From positions 7,378,001-7,442,000 of the forward strand of contig NZ_CP102509.1 in NCBI RefSeq assembly GCF_024611995.1: a stretch of DNA of 64,000 nucleotides, read 5' to 3'. The DNA comes from Streptomyces sp. NBC_00162. Its GTDB lineage: Bacteria > Actinomycetota > Actinomycetes > Streptomycetales > Streptomycetaceae. This document shows positions 57,826-64,000 of the stretch, one piece after another. Numbering within the stretch: the first letter of the stretch is position 1; each line of letters opens with the position of its first letter. Under the pieces are notes generated by a model. That model saw only the letters and a program-made list of their open reading frames with translations. It was not told the origin of the DNA and did not search any database. The position numbers and the translations under genes were made by a program.

Positions 57826-59133
57826 GTGAGCAGCGACAGCGACAGCGACGACGTACGCGACGCAAGCGCAGGAAACGCCGTGCGGGGGACGGAAGGCGAG
57901 GTGGCCGGGGAAAGCGGGGAGACCGGCGAAGTGTGGGACGTGGTCGTGGTCGGGGCGGGGCCGGCCGGCTCCTCGGCGGCGTACGCGGCGGCGACGGCGG
58001 GGCGGCGCGTACTGCTGCTGGAGAAGGCCGAGCTGCCCCGGTACAAGACGTGCGGCGGCGGCATCATCGGGCCCTCGCGCGACGCCCTGCCGCCGGGCTT
58101 CGCGCTGCCCTTCAAGGACCGCATCCACGCGGTTACCTTCTCGCTCGACGGGAAGCTGACCCGGACCCGGCGCTCGAAGCAGATGCTGTTCGGGCTCATC
58201 AACCGGCCGGAGTTCGACGCCGGGCTGGTCGCCGAGGCCGAGAAGGCCGGCGCGACGGTCCGTACGGGCACCGCCGTGGTCCGCGTCGAACAGCACGGGG
58301 CGGCCGTGCCCGACCGGCGCACCGTAGCCGTCGTGCTCGCCGACGGGGAGACCGTCCTGGCCCGCGCGGTGGTCGGGGCGGACGGCAGCGCCAGCCGGAT
58401 CGGCGCGCACGTCGGGGTCGAGATGGAGCAGGTCGACCTGGGGCTGGAGGCGGAGATCCCCGTCCCGGCCACCGTCGCGGAGGACTGGAAGGGGCGGGTG
58501 CTGATCGACTGGGGCCCGCTGCCCGGCAGTTACGGCTGGGTCTTCCCCAAGGGAGACACCCTCACCGTCGGGGTCATCTCGGCCAAGGGCGAGGGCGCCG
58601 CGACCAAGCGCTACCTGGAGGACTTCATCGCCAGGCTCGGGCTCGCGGGCTTCGAACCGGCCGTCTCCTCCGGCCACCTGACCCGCTGCCGTACGCCCGA
58701 TTCGCCGCTGTCGCGCGGCCGGGTGCTGGTCGCGGGTGACGCCGCCGGGCTGCTGGAGCCGTGGACCAGGGAGGGCATCTCCTTCGCGCTGCGCTCGGGG
58801 CGGCTGGCGGGGGAGTGGGCGGTGAAGATCTCCGAGGCGCAGGACGCGGTCGACGCGCGCCGCCAGGCACTCAACTACGCCTTCGCCGTGAAGGCGGGGC
58901 TGGGCGTGGAGATGGGCGTCGGGAGGCGGATGCTGTCCGTCTTCGAGAGCCGGCCGGGGCTCTTGCACGCGGCGATCACCGGTTTCCGGCCTGCGTGGCG
59001 GGCCTTCGCCCGTATCACGCGGGGCTCGACGACCCTGGCCGACCTGGTGCGTACGTACCCGTTGGCGCGCAGGGCGCTGCACGCGCTGGACGCCCGGCAG
59101 GCGGCCCGGAGCGGCGGCCGCGGGGAGGCGTAG
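57826..59133 (+). CDS. Geranylgeranyl reductase-family FAD oxidoreductase
   Basis: 435 residues. The FAD-binding VVVVGAGPAGSSAAY lies near residues 39-53 after an unusual acidic Ser/Asp stretch at the very N terminus. Next come RYKTCGGGIIGPS, FDAGLVAEAEKAGATVRTGT, VVGADGSASRIGAHVG and GDAAGLLEPWTREGISFALRSG, the set shared by geranylgeranyl reductases, which saturate prenyl chains of lipids, and their halogenase-like relatives. GTG 57826 has AGGAG 12 bases upstream, longer than usual. In Streptomyces similar enzymes reduce menaquinone or prenyl chains; no partner is adjacent. A G-run array follows its stop. Confidence 0.88.
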   Translation: MSSDSDSDDVRDASAGNAVRGTEGEVAGESGETGEVWDVVVVGAGPAGSSAAYAAATAGRRVLLLEKAELPRYKTCGGGIIGPSRDALPPGFALPFKDRIHAVTFSLDGKLTRTRRSKQMLFGLINRPEFDAGLVAEAEKAGATVRTGTAVVRVEQHGAAVPDRRTVAVVLADGETVLARAVVGADGSASRIGAHVGVEMEQVDLGLEAEIPVPATVAEDWKGRVLIDWGPLPGSYGWVFPKGDTLTVGVISAKGEGAATKRYLEDFIARLGLAGFEPAVSSGHLTRCRTPDSPLSRGRVLVAGDAAGLLEPWTREGISFALRSGRLAGEWAVKISEAQDAVDARRQALNYAFAVKAGLGVEMGVGRRMLSVFESRPGLLHAAITGFRPAWRAFARITRGSTTLADLVRTYPLARRALHALDARQAARSGGRGEA

Positions 59134-59160
59134 GCCCGCGGCGGGCGTGGTCGCGGTCGC

Positions 59161-59203
59161 GGGAGGGAGTGGGGGAAGGAACGGGAGCGGGAGTGGGAGT
59201 GGG
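59161..59203 (+). other. G-run array after the reductase gene
   Basis: At least six runs of three or more G within 43 bases (for example GGGAGGGAGTGGGGG), on the coding strand between convergent genes. It has the spacing of an intramolecular G-quadruplex and may act as a 3' end or as a barrier. Confidence 0.5.
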
Positions 59204-59309
59204 CGCCGGTGGGCCGGGGCGGTCCGGAGCTGCCGCGTGCCCGCCCGGCTGACGCGCCGCGCCCCCGCCGCCGCGTGGCCCCGCGCGCCCGCATCGCGGA
59301 GGCGGGCGG

Positions 59310-59768
59310 TCAGTTCGACACCGTGATGCGGAAGACGGGGTGGTCGCCCGCGGCTGCCTGGAGTTCCGCGTCGGAGGACTGCGCGGTCACCCCCTGGAAG
59401 AAGCGGTTGACCTCCCAGCCCCACTTCTCCAGGTAGGTGCGCAGGATGGCGGCCTTCTGGACCGGTTCGGTGATCTCGGTGGCGGTGAAGGTGCGCACCT
59501 TGCGCCCCACGCGCAGTTCGCCGCCGCCCGCGACGCGCATGTTGCGGACCCAGTGGGAGTGGCCGCGGGCCGAGACCAGGTACTGCGCGCCCTCGTACGT
59601 GTGCGGGTTGACCGGGATCCGCTGCATCTCGCCGGACTTGCGGCCGCGGACCGACAGCTCGGCGCTGCCGGCGAGGCTGATGCCGAGCCGAGCCAGCTTG
59701 CCGAAGATCGAGTTGAAGCGGGTGGCGAGAGGGCCGGCCTGGACGTAGTACGGGCTGGACGCGTTCAT
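59310..59768 (-). CDS. F420-type nitroreductase/deazaflavin-dependent oxidoreductase (Ddn fold)
   Basis: 152 residues of the split-barrel Ddn/FDOR-A type. Recognisable are LSVRGRKSGEMQRIPVNPHTYEGAQYLVSARG (quoted in parts: RGRKSGEMQRIPVN and YLVSARGHSHWVRNMR), the cofactor phosphate-binding segment, and TEPVQKAAILRTYLEKW near the end. Members reduce quinones or nitro drugs with F420. GGAGG stands six bases before ATG 59768. The 157-base gap to the TetR gene is full of palindromes. Confidence 0.88.
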   Translation of the reverse strand: MNASSPYYVQAGPLATRFNSIFGKLARLGISLAGSAELSVRGRKSGEMQRIPVNPHTYEGAQYLVSARGHSHWVRNMRVAGGGELRVGRKVRTFTATEITEPVQKAAILRTYLEKWGWEVNRFFQGVTAQSSDAELQAAAGDHPVFRITVSN

Positions 59769-59798
59769 GGTGGCCTCCGGGGCGGTAATCCACTTTGA

Positions 59799-59902
59799 GA
59801 GAGCAGTGCTCTCGCTTGAGATCAGTGTGCACGGATCGGCGCACCAAAGCAAGAGCAGTGCTCTCTAAGTGGAGCAGGGCTCCGATTCTTGGGCAGTGCT
59901 CC
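59799..59902. promoter_or_regulatory. Four-site palindrome array (TetR operator candidate)
   Basis: GAGAGCAGTGCTCTC (59799-59813), AGAGCAGTGCTCT (59852-59864), GGAGCAGGGCTCC (59871-59883) and GGCAGTGCTCC (59892-59902) share a GAGCA-n-TGCTC core. The two best sites are centred 52 bp apart, about five helical turns, one next to the nitroreductase start and the others upstream of the TetR gene. Confidence 0.7.
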
Positions 59903-59925
59903 ACTCGCGTGGCACACTGACGCGC

Positions 59926-60624
59926 ATGAACACCGTGCGAGGGGCCAGGGAACGGGCCCGCATCGAGGTCACCGCCGCCATCAAGGACGAGGCGCGCCGC
60001 AGGCTCGCGGCCGACGGCGCCGCCAAACTCTCCCTGCGCGCCGTCGCCCGCGACCTGGGCATGGTCTCTTCCGCCCTCTACCGCTACTTCCCCAGCCGCG
60101 ACGAGCTGCTCACCGCCCTCATCGTCGACGCGTACGACAGCGTCGGCGCCGCGGCCGAGGAGGCCGACGCCCGCGCCCTCGCCGCGGGAAACCCGCCCCG
60201 CGCCCGCTGGATCGCGCTCTGCGAGGCCGTCCGCGCCTGGGCCCTGGAGCACCCCCACGAGTACGCCCTCATCTACGGTTCCCCCGTACCCGGCTACAGC
60301 GCTCCCCTCGACACCGTCGGTCCCGCCTCCCGCGTCGGGAACGCCATGATCGCCATCGTCCGCGCCGCCTACGAGGGCCACGGCCTGTCCCTGCCGCCGC
60401 TCCCGGCCGCCCTGCGCCCCGAAGCCGTCCGGATGACGGCCGACTTCGCCGAGGGCCTGCCCCCGGAGGTCACGGCCGCACTGGTCGCCGCCTGGGCCCA
60501 GCTGGTCGGCCTGGTCTCCTTCGAGCTGTTCGGCCAGTTCAACCGCGTGGTCGAGGACCGGGCCACCTTCTTCGCCCATGCCGCCGGCCAGCTGGCCCAC
60601 GGGGTGGGACTGCCCGCCGTATGA
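59926..60624 (+). CDS. TetR-family regulator
   Basis: 232 residues. The DNA-binding domain reads ARIEVTAAIKDEARRRLAAD then LSLRAVARDLGMVSSALYRY and FPSRDELLTALIV, and the C-terminal domain has the TetR_C-like WALEHPHEYALIYGSPVPGY. It is divergent from the F420-type nitroreductase, and palindromes between the two genes make it the likely repressor of that gene and itself. Its stop runs into a 10-base tandem repeat. Confidence 0.92.
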   Translation: MNTVRGARERARIEVTAAIKDEARRRLAADGAAKLSLRAVARDLGMVSSALYRYFPSRDELLTALIVDAYDSVGAAAEEADARALAAGNPPRARWIALCEAVRAWALEHPHEYALIYGSPVPGYSAPLDTVGPASRVGNAMIAIVRAAYEGHGLSLPPLPAALRPEAVRMTADFAEGLPPEVTAALVAAWAQLVGLVSFELFGQFNRVVEDRATFFAHAAGQLAHGVGLPAV

Positions 60625-60673
60625 GGTGAAGGGAGGTGAAGGGAGGTGAACGGAGGCGAACGGAGGCGAATCC
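60624..60673 (+). repeat. Five-copy 10-base tandem repeat
   Basis: AGGTGAAGGG twice, then AGGTGAACGG, AGGCGAACGG and AGGCGAATCC, beginning at the last base of the TetR gene. Each junction forms a GGAGG Shine-Dalgarno-like sequence, but no gene starts next to them. Confidence 0.85.
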
Positions 60674-60822
60674 AGGAGGCTCGCGACACCGATTCACGCG
60701 ATGAGGCGATGGTTCGCTCTTCTGTTTGTCCCACGAATGCGGGCGGTTCAGCATTGAAGCGATCGCTGCCCGTCTAGTGTTCCTCGGGTCGAACACCCCC
60801 TGCCGCCGCCGGAGGAACGTTC

Positions 60823-61815
60823 ATGCGCCGCGCCGTGAAGGCCCTGTACGCCGTCCTGGTCACCGCGTTACTCGCCGCCCCGTCGCCCGCCGTCACGGCG
60901 CCGGCGACGGCGCGCAGCGCGGATCCGGCGCGTGCGGACCCGGGACCCTCGGATCCCATGGCCACGCTTCCACCCGCCCCGGCCCCCACGGCGCCCCCCG
61001 TACCCCGGCCGCCCGGCGTGCGGGGCCTGGAGATCGGCGTCCCCGCGTACGTCTGGGCGAACGACGCCATGCTGGCCGGCCTCACCGCCACCGGCCCGGC
61101 CGCCTCCGTGGTGGTCCTCAACCCCGGCAACGGCGACGCCCCGTTCGACGCCGCATGGCGGGCCCGCGCCGACGCCCTGCGCGGCGGCACCACCGCCACC
61201 GGCGAGAAGACCAAGGTGCTCGGCTACGTCCACACCGACCACGGCAACCGCGACGCCGCCGCCGTCAAGGCCTCCGTCGACAACTACCTCAAGGCCCCGG
61301 ACGGCCGCCTCCACGTCGACGGCATCTTCTTCGACGTCGTCAGCCGCGACTGCGGCCCCGGCAACAGCACCCGCGACCAGTACGCGGAGCTGCGCCGCTA
61401 CGTCGAGGACACCCTGCACTCCGTCGACCCGGCCGCCTCCGGCCTCGTCGTCAACAACCCGGGCACGGCCATCGCCGACTGCTACCTGGAACCGGGCCGC
61501 CGCACCGCGGACGTCTTCGTCACCTACGAGGACAGCTACGCCGCCTACACCGGCGGCGGCTGGCTCGGCGGCAACGTCTTCGACCCCCTGAACGGCTACC
61601 GCGCCGGCACCGAACTCGACCCCAGCGGAACGGCGTTCTGGCACCTGGTCCACGACGTCCCGGACACCGAAGCGATGCACACGACCCTGCGCACGGCCTT
61701 CGACCGCGGCGCGGGCTACGCCTACGCGACCAGCGCGGTCATGCCCAACCCCTGGAACACCGGCCCGACATGGGAGTTCCGGAGCCAGACGGACTACGCC
61801 GCCACCCTCGGCTAG
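60823..61815 (+). CDS. Secreted spherulation-specific family 4 protein
   Basis: 330 residues. A signal peptide (AVKALYAVLVTALLAAPSPA) is followed by a Pro/Ala-rich linker to about residue 65 and then a TIM-barrel-like domain with LEIGVPAYVWANDAML, VVVLNPGNGDAPFDAAW, VLGYVHTDHGNRDA and GIFFDVVSRDCGPGN. This is the spherulin-4 family, related to glycoside hydrolases of the GH114/GH135 kind that cut galactosaminogalactan; activity here is not shown. It stands alone in its direction between TetR and the convergent mycothiol enzyme. Confidence 0.85.
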   Translation: MRRAVKALYAVLVTALLAAPSPAVTAPATARSADPARADPGPSDPMATLPPAPAPTAPPVPRPPGVRGLEIGVPAYVWANDAMLAGLTATGPAASVVVLNPGNGDAPFDAAWRARADALRGGTTATGEKTKVLGYVHTDHGNRDAAAVKASVDNYLKAPDGRLHVDGIFFDVVSRDCGPGNSTRDQYAELRRYVEDTLHSVDPAASGLVVNNPGTAIADCYLEPGRRTADVFVTYEDSYAAYTGGGWLGGNVFDPLNGYRAGTELDPSGTAFWHLVHDVPDTEAMHTTLRTAFDRGAGYAYATSAVMPNPWNTGPTWEFRSQTDYAATLG

Positions 61816-61845
61816 GGCGTGTCTTTCGGATCTTGCCGGGCCCGC

Positions 61846-62589
61846 TCAGATTCCGGCCGTCTCGCTCCACAGCCGCGCCAGCGCCAGGTCGCCGGTCACC
61901 TCCGGCCCCGCCAGCGGCAGCCGGTTCCACAGGGCCGCGTACAGCCAGGCCGCCTCGCCCGACAGCTCGCAGTCGACCGGGTCGTCCGTGGCCCCCTGCA
62001 CCGTACGGGCCGGCTCCGGCGACAGGTGCACGGTCCACACCGCACCCGTGTCGACGGCCCTGACCCGCAGCACCCGGGGCTCCGGGGTCCGCACCCGGCT
62101 GCGCGGCCGCGCGTGGAAGCCGGTCAGCAGCTCGTCCACCCCGTCCTCCGCGAACTCCGGAGCCACCGGCGAGAACGCGACACCGAGCGCCGCCTCCGCG
62201 TCCATCCGGTGCACGGCCGTCTCATGGGCCTGCCGCCGCGCCCAGAACGCCAGCGGCGAGGGCGGGGCCGTTGGGAGGAAGGTCCAGCACTGCACATCGG
62301 CCCGGGCCTCGCCCAGGGTCCGGACCAGGGCCGCGTGCCCCTCGCGGAACCAGGCCAGCAGCTCCGCGCCGGTCAGCTCCGGCGCGTCCGGGAACGGCAC
62401 CGGCTCCAGTCGCCCCTCCCCGACGAAACCGGCCGCCCAGCGGTGCACCGAGCCGGTGTGCCGCAGCAGATCGGCGACGCGCCACTGCGGACAGGTGGGC
62501 ACGGGGGCGTCCGTACCGGCCCGCTCCGCCAGCTCGGCGAGCAGCTCGCCTTCCCGCTCGAGGGTCTTCACGAATTCGGTGATCTCCAT
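61846..62589 (-). CDS. Maleylpyruvate isomerase-type mycothiol-dependent enzyme (MDMPI family)
   Basis: 247 residues of the DinB-like MDMPI fold. The N-terminal metal-binding region is WRVADLLRHTGSVHRWA and the second ligand segment is WARRQAHETAVHRMDAEAAL, giving the three-histidine pattern of mycothiol-dependent maleylpyruvate isomerases and transferases; the C-terminal beta domain is the MDMPI_C type. Mycothiol chemistry fits an actinobacterium. It is divergent from AlkB with a 37-base gap. The particular reaction cannot be read from sequence. Confidence 0.88.
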   Translation of the reverse strand: MEITEFVKTLEREGELLAELAERAGTDAPVPTCPQWRVADLLRHTGSVHRWAAGFVGEGRLEPVPFPDAPELTGAELLAWFREGHAALVRTLGEARADVQCWTFLPTAPPSPLAFWARRQAHETAVHRMDAEAALGVAFSPVAPEFAEDGVDELLTGFHARPRSRVRTPEPRVLRVRAVDTGAVWTVHLSPEPARTVQGATDDPVDCELSGEAAWLYAALWNRLPLAGPEVTGDLALARLWSETAGI

Positions 62590-62626
62590 GCGGGAAGTCT
62601 GTCAGCCGGCCCGCGACAATCAAGGC

Positions 62627-63280
62627 ATGGACGGGGAACTCTTCCCGCGCGAGCGGACCGTGATCGCCCCCGGCGCCGTGCACGTGCCCGACTGGCTCGG
62701 AGCCGCGAGGCAGCGGGAGTTGCTGGCCGCCTGCCGGGAGTGGGCGCGCCCGCCCGCGGGCCTGCGTACGGTACGCACCCCCGGCGGCGGGACGATGACC
62801 GCCCGGCAGGTGTGCCTCGGACTGCACTGGTACCCGTACGCCTACGCCCGCACCGCCGTCGACGGCGACGGCACCCCGGTCAAGCCGATGCCCGGCCGGC
62901 TCGCCGAGCTGGGGCGCGAGGCGGTGGCCGCCGCGTACGGGGAGCCACCGGGGCGGGAGGTCGTGTACGACATCGCCCTGATCAACTTCTACGACGGCGA
63001 CTCCCGCATGGGGATGCACCGCGACGCCGAGGAGCGGTCCGGGGCGCCCGTGGTCTCGCTCAGCCTCGGCGACTCCTGTGTCTTCCGCTTCGGTAACACC
63101 GAATCGCGCGGCCGGCCCTACCGGGACGTGGAACTGCGCAGCGGTGACCTGTTCGTCTTCGGGGATTCGAGCCGACTGGCCTATCACGGGGTGCCGAAGG
63201 TCCTGCCGGGCACGGGCCCGCAAGGGCTCGGGCTCACCGGCCGGCTGAACATCACGCTCCGGGTCGGCGGGCTCGGCTAG
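62627..63280 (+). CDS. alkB: AlkB-type 2-oxoglutarate/Fe(II) dioxygenase
   Basis: 217 residues, the length of E. coli AlkB. The iron ligands are H131 and D133 in MGMHRDAEE and H187 in LAYHGVPK, the same numbers as in the E. coli protein, and the 2-oxoglutarate arginines are R206 and R212 in GRLNITLR. INFYDGDSRMGMHRD is the family spelling of the core. The enzyme removes alkyl groups from 1-methyladenine and 3-methylcytosine in DNA. With photolyase and ung it is the third repair gene in the window. Confidence 0.96.
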   Translation: MDGELFPRERTVIAPGAVHVPDWLGAARQRELLAACREWARPPAGLRTVRTPGGGTMTARQVCLGLHWYPYAYARTAVDGDGTPVKPMPGRLAELGREAVAAAYGEPPGREVVYDIALINFYDGDSRMGMHRDAEERSGAPVVSLSLGDSCVFRFGNTESRGRPYRDVELRSGDLFVFGDSSRLAYHGVPKVLPGTGPQGLGLTGRLNITLRVGGLG

Positions 63281-63323
63281 CGGGAGGCGTCCGGCACCCT
63301 CCGATCATGCGAGGATCGGGTGC

Positions 63324-64000
63324 ATGAACGGCAACGGGGCCCCACCGCGGGTGGGGGATGTGACCACGGTGTCCACGGCTTCCACGGCTTCCACGAGGAC
63401 CAAGCTGGAGCGGGGCCGTGGCGCTCTCGGCCCGGCGCTGGAGCTCGTCCACACCGGCCGCGCCCCGACCCGCGCCGTCCTGACGGCCGAGCTCGGGGTC
63501 ACCCGCGCGACCGCCGGAGCGGTCGCAGCCGAGCTGGAGGCGCTCGGGCTGATCCGGGTCGACTCCCGCCCCGGGGGCGCGGGCGGTACCCAGGGCCGCC
63601 CCTCGCACCGGCTCTCCGTGGACGAGAACGGCCCCGTGGCGCTGGCCGCGCAGGTGCACCCGGACGGCTTCCGGGCCGCGCTGGTCGGCCTCGGCGGCCG
63701 GATCGTGGCCACCGCCCCCGGCAAGGTCACCGTCTCCGCCGACCCGGCGCAGGTGCTCGGCGCGGTGGTGGAGGCCGGAGCCGCGCTGCTCGCGGAGACC
63801 GGCCGCCGCTGCGTCGGCGCGGGACTCGCGGTCCCCTCGGCGGTCGCGGAACCGGAGGGCACGGCGCTGAACCCGCTGCACCTGGCCTGGCCGGCCGGTG
63901 CTCCCGTACGGGCCATCTTCGCGCAGTGCGTGAAGGCCGCCGGGATCGACGGCCCCGCCCTGACCGGGAACGACGTCAACCTCGCCGCCCTGGCCGAGCA
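63324..64000 (+). CDS. ROK-family regulator, 5' part (cut by window end)
   Basis: 225 codons are open from ATG 63324 to the window edge. A Thr/Ser-rich start (VSTASTASTRTKLERGRG) leads to a winged helix (ALELVHTGRAPTRAVLTAEL, then GVTRATAGAVAAELEALGLI) and then the ROK sugar-kinase-like domain, with GNDVNLAALAE at the end, the ATP-binding ExN-D-x-N spelling. This is the NagC/XylR-type repressor architecture; the metal-binding cysteine cluster would be beyond the window. The target sugar is unknown. Confidence 0.88.
   Translation, partial: MNGNGAPPRVGDVTTVSTASTASTRTKLERGRGALGPALELVHTGRAPTRAVLTAELGVTRATAGAVAAELEALGLIRVDSRPGGAGGTQGRPSHRLSVDENGPVALAAQVHPDGFRAALVGLGGRIVATAPGKVTVSADPAQVLGAVVEAGAALLAETGRRCVGAGLAVPSAVAEPEGTALNPLHLAWPAGAPVRAIFAQCVKAAGIDGPALTGNDVNLAALAE

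Noticed and set aside
56224..60600. A minus-strand frame open for 1458 codons across several genes
   Set aside because: It runs antisense to or out of frame with recognised genes, is Arg/Gly/Ala-rich and holds no domain of its own beyond the embedded true genes. Such frames are normal at this GC content.
60624..60673. CRISPR-like array
   Set aside because: Units are 10 bases with no spacers; a simple tandem repeat.
60701..60780. Short frames of 18 and 22 codons before the spherulation-4 gene
   Set aside because: No ribosome site at a usable distance, no family similarity and two overlapping frames; probably chance.
60754..60780. Promoter TTGAAG/TAGTGT before the spherulation-4 gene
   Set aside because: The spacer is only 15 bases, too short for a normal vegetative promoter.

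Overview
The window is about 64 kb of very GC-rich DNA whose coding style (strong third-position G/C bias, many GTG starts and some TTG starts, GGAGG-type ribosome sites, many 4-bp start/stop overlaps) and gene content (a conservon, mycothiol-linked enzymes, F420-type nitroreductase, DUF5134, DUF6421, streptothricin acetyltransferase, actinobacterial HelD, bacterial nitric oxide synthase) point to Streptomyces or a very close relative. I see no rRNA, tRNA, CRISPR array, insertion sequence or phage; it reads as ordinary chromosome with accessory islands. The first and last genes are cut by the window edges.

Layout. 1-4.2 kb: photolyase (partial), DUF1275 membrane protein, histidine phosphatase, amino-acid permease with a universal stress protein. 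4.3-10.6 kb: a two-gene methyltransferase/terpene-cyclase operon faces, tail to tail, a five-gene conservon (sensor kinase-like CvnA, roadblock CvnB, DUF742 CvnC, GTPase CvnD, cytochrome P450). 10.9-16 kb: SpoIIE-type phosphatase divergent from a WD40-fused Ser/Thr kinase, then a FUSC membrane protein. 16-21.5 kb: HelD helicase divergent from a streptothricin acetyltransferase whose leader looks like a transcription attenuator, then stand-alone nitric oxide synthase and a lactonase. 21.6-29.7 kb: sirohydrochlorin chelatase-like protein, uracil-DNA glycosylase, BNR-repeat protein, wax ester synthase, Old Yellow Enzyme with its probable ArsR repressor and a shared operator set, ferredoxin-NADP reductase, DUF305 lipoprotein. 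29.7-38.6 kb: secreted LVIVD protein, TetR, PAP2 phosphatase, M56 peptidase, DUF5134, GNAT, phosphodiesterase, and a PadR/flavin monooxygenase/esterase locus. 38.6-45.7 kb: DUF6421-SDR-threonine aldolase operon, transglutaminase, MFS exporter with a CGNR regulator, alginate lyase-like protein. 45.8-51.4 kb: acyltransferase, thioredoxin, a probable cysteine-responsive leader peptide before a flavin reductase, EtfBA, and a CitE-like aldolase. 51.4-64 kb: HTH-WD40 protein, LacI regulator, P-loop kinase-Nudix fusion, metallo-hydrolase, M20 dipeptidase, geranylgeranyl reductase-like flavoprotein, F420-type nitroreductase under a TetR regulator, a secreted spherulation-4 protein, mycothiol enzyme, AlkB and the start of a ROK regulator.

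Most interesting signals: (1) a prenyl C-methyltransferase translationally coupled to a class I terpene cyclase that does not look like the standard 2-methylisoborneol pair, converging with a conservon P450 that lacks the EXXR motif; (2) promoter, 11-codon upstream reading frame, intrinsic terminator and possible antiterminator in front of the streptothricin acetyltransferase; (3) a leaderless HVDL-type leader peptide ahead of the flavin reductase; (4) three 16-bp palindromes at an exact 17-bp period before the Old Yellow Enzyme plus a fourth before the adjacent ArsR gene; (5) a four-site palindrome array between a nitroreductase and a TetR gene. All functions are inferred from reading motifs; no searches were run.
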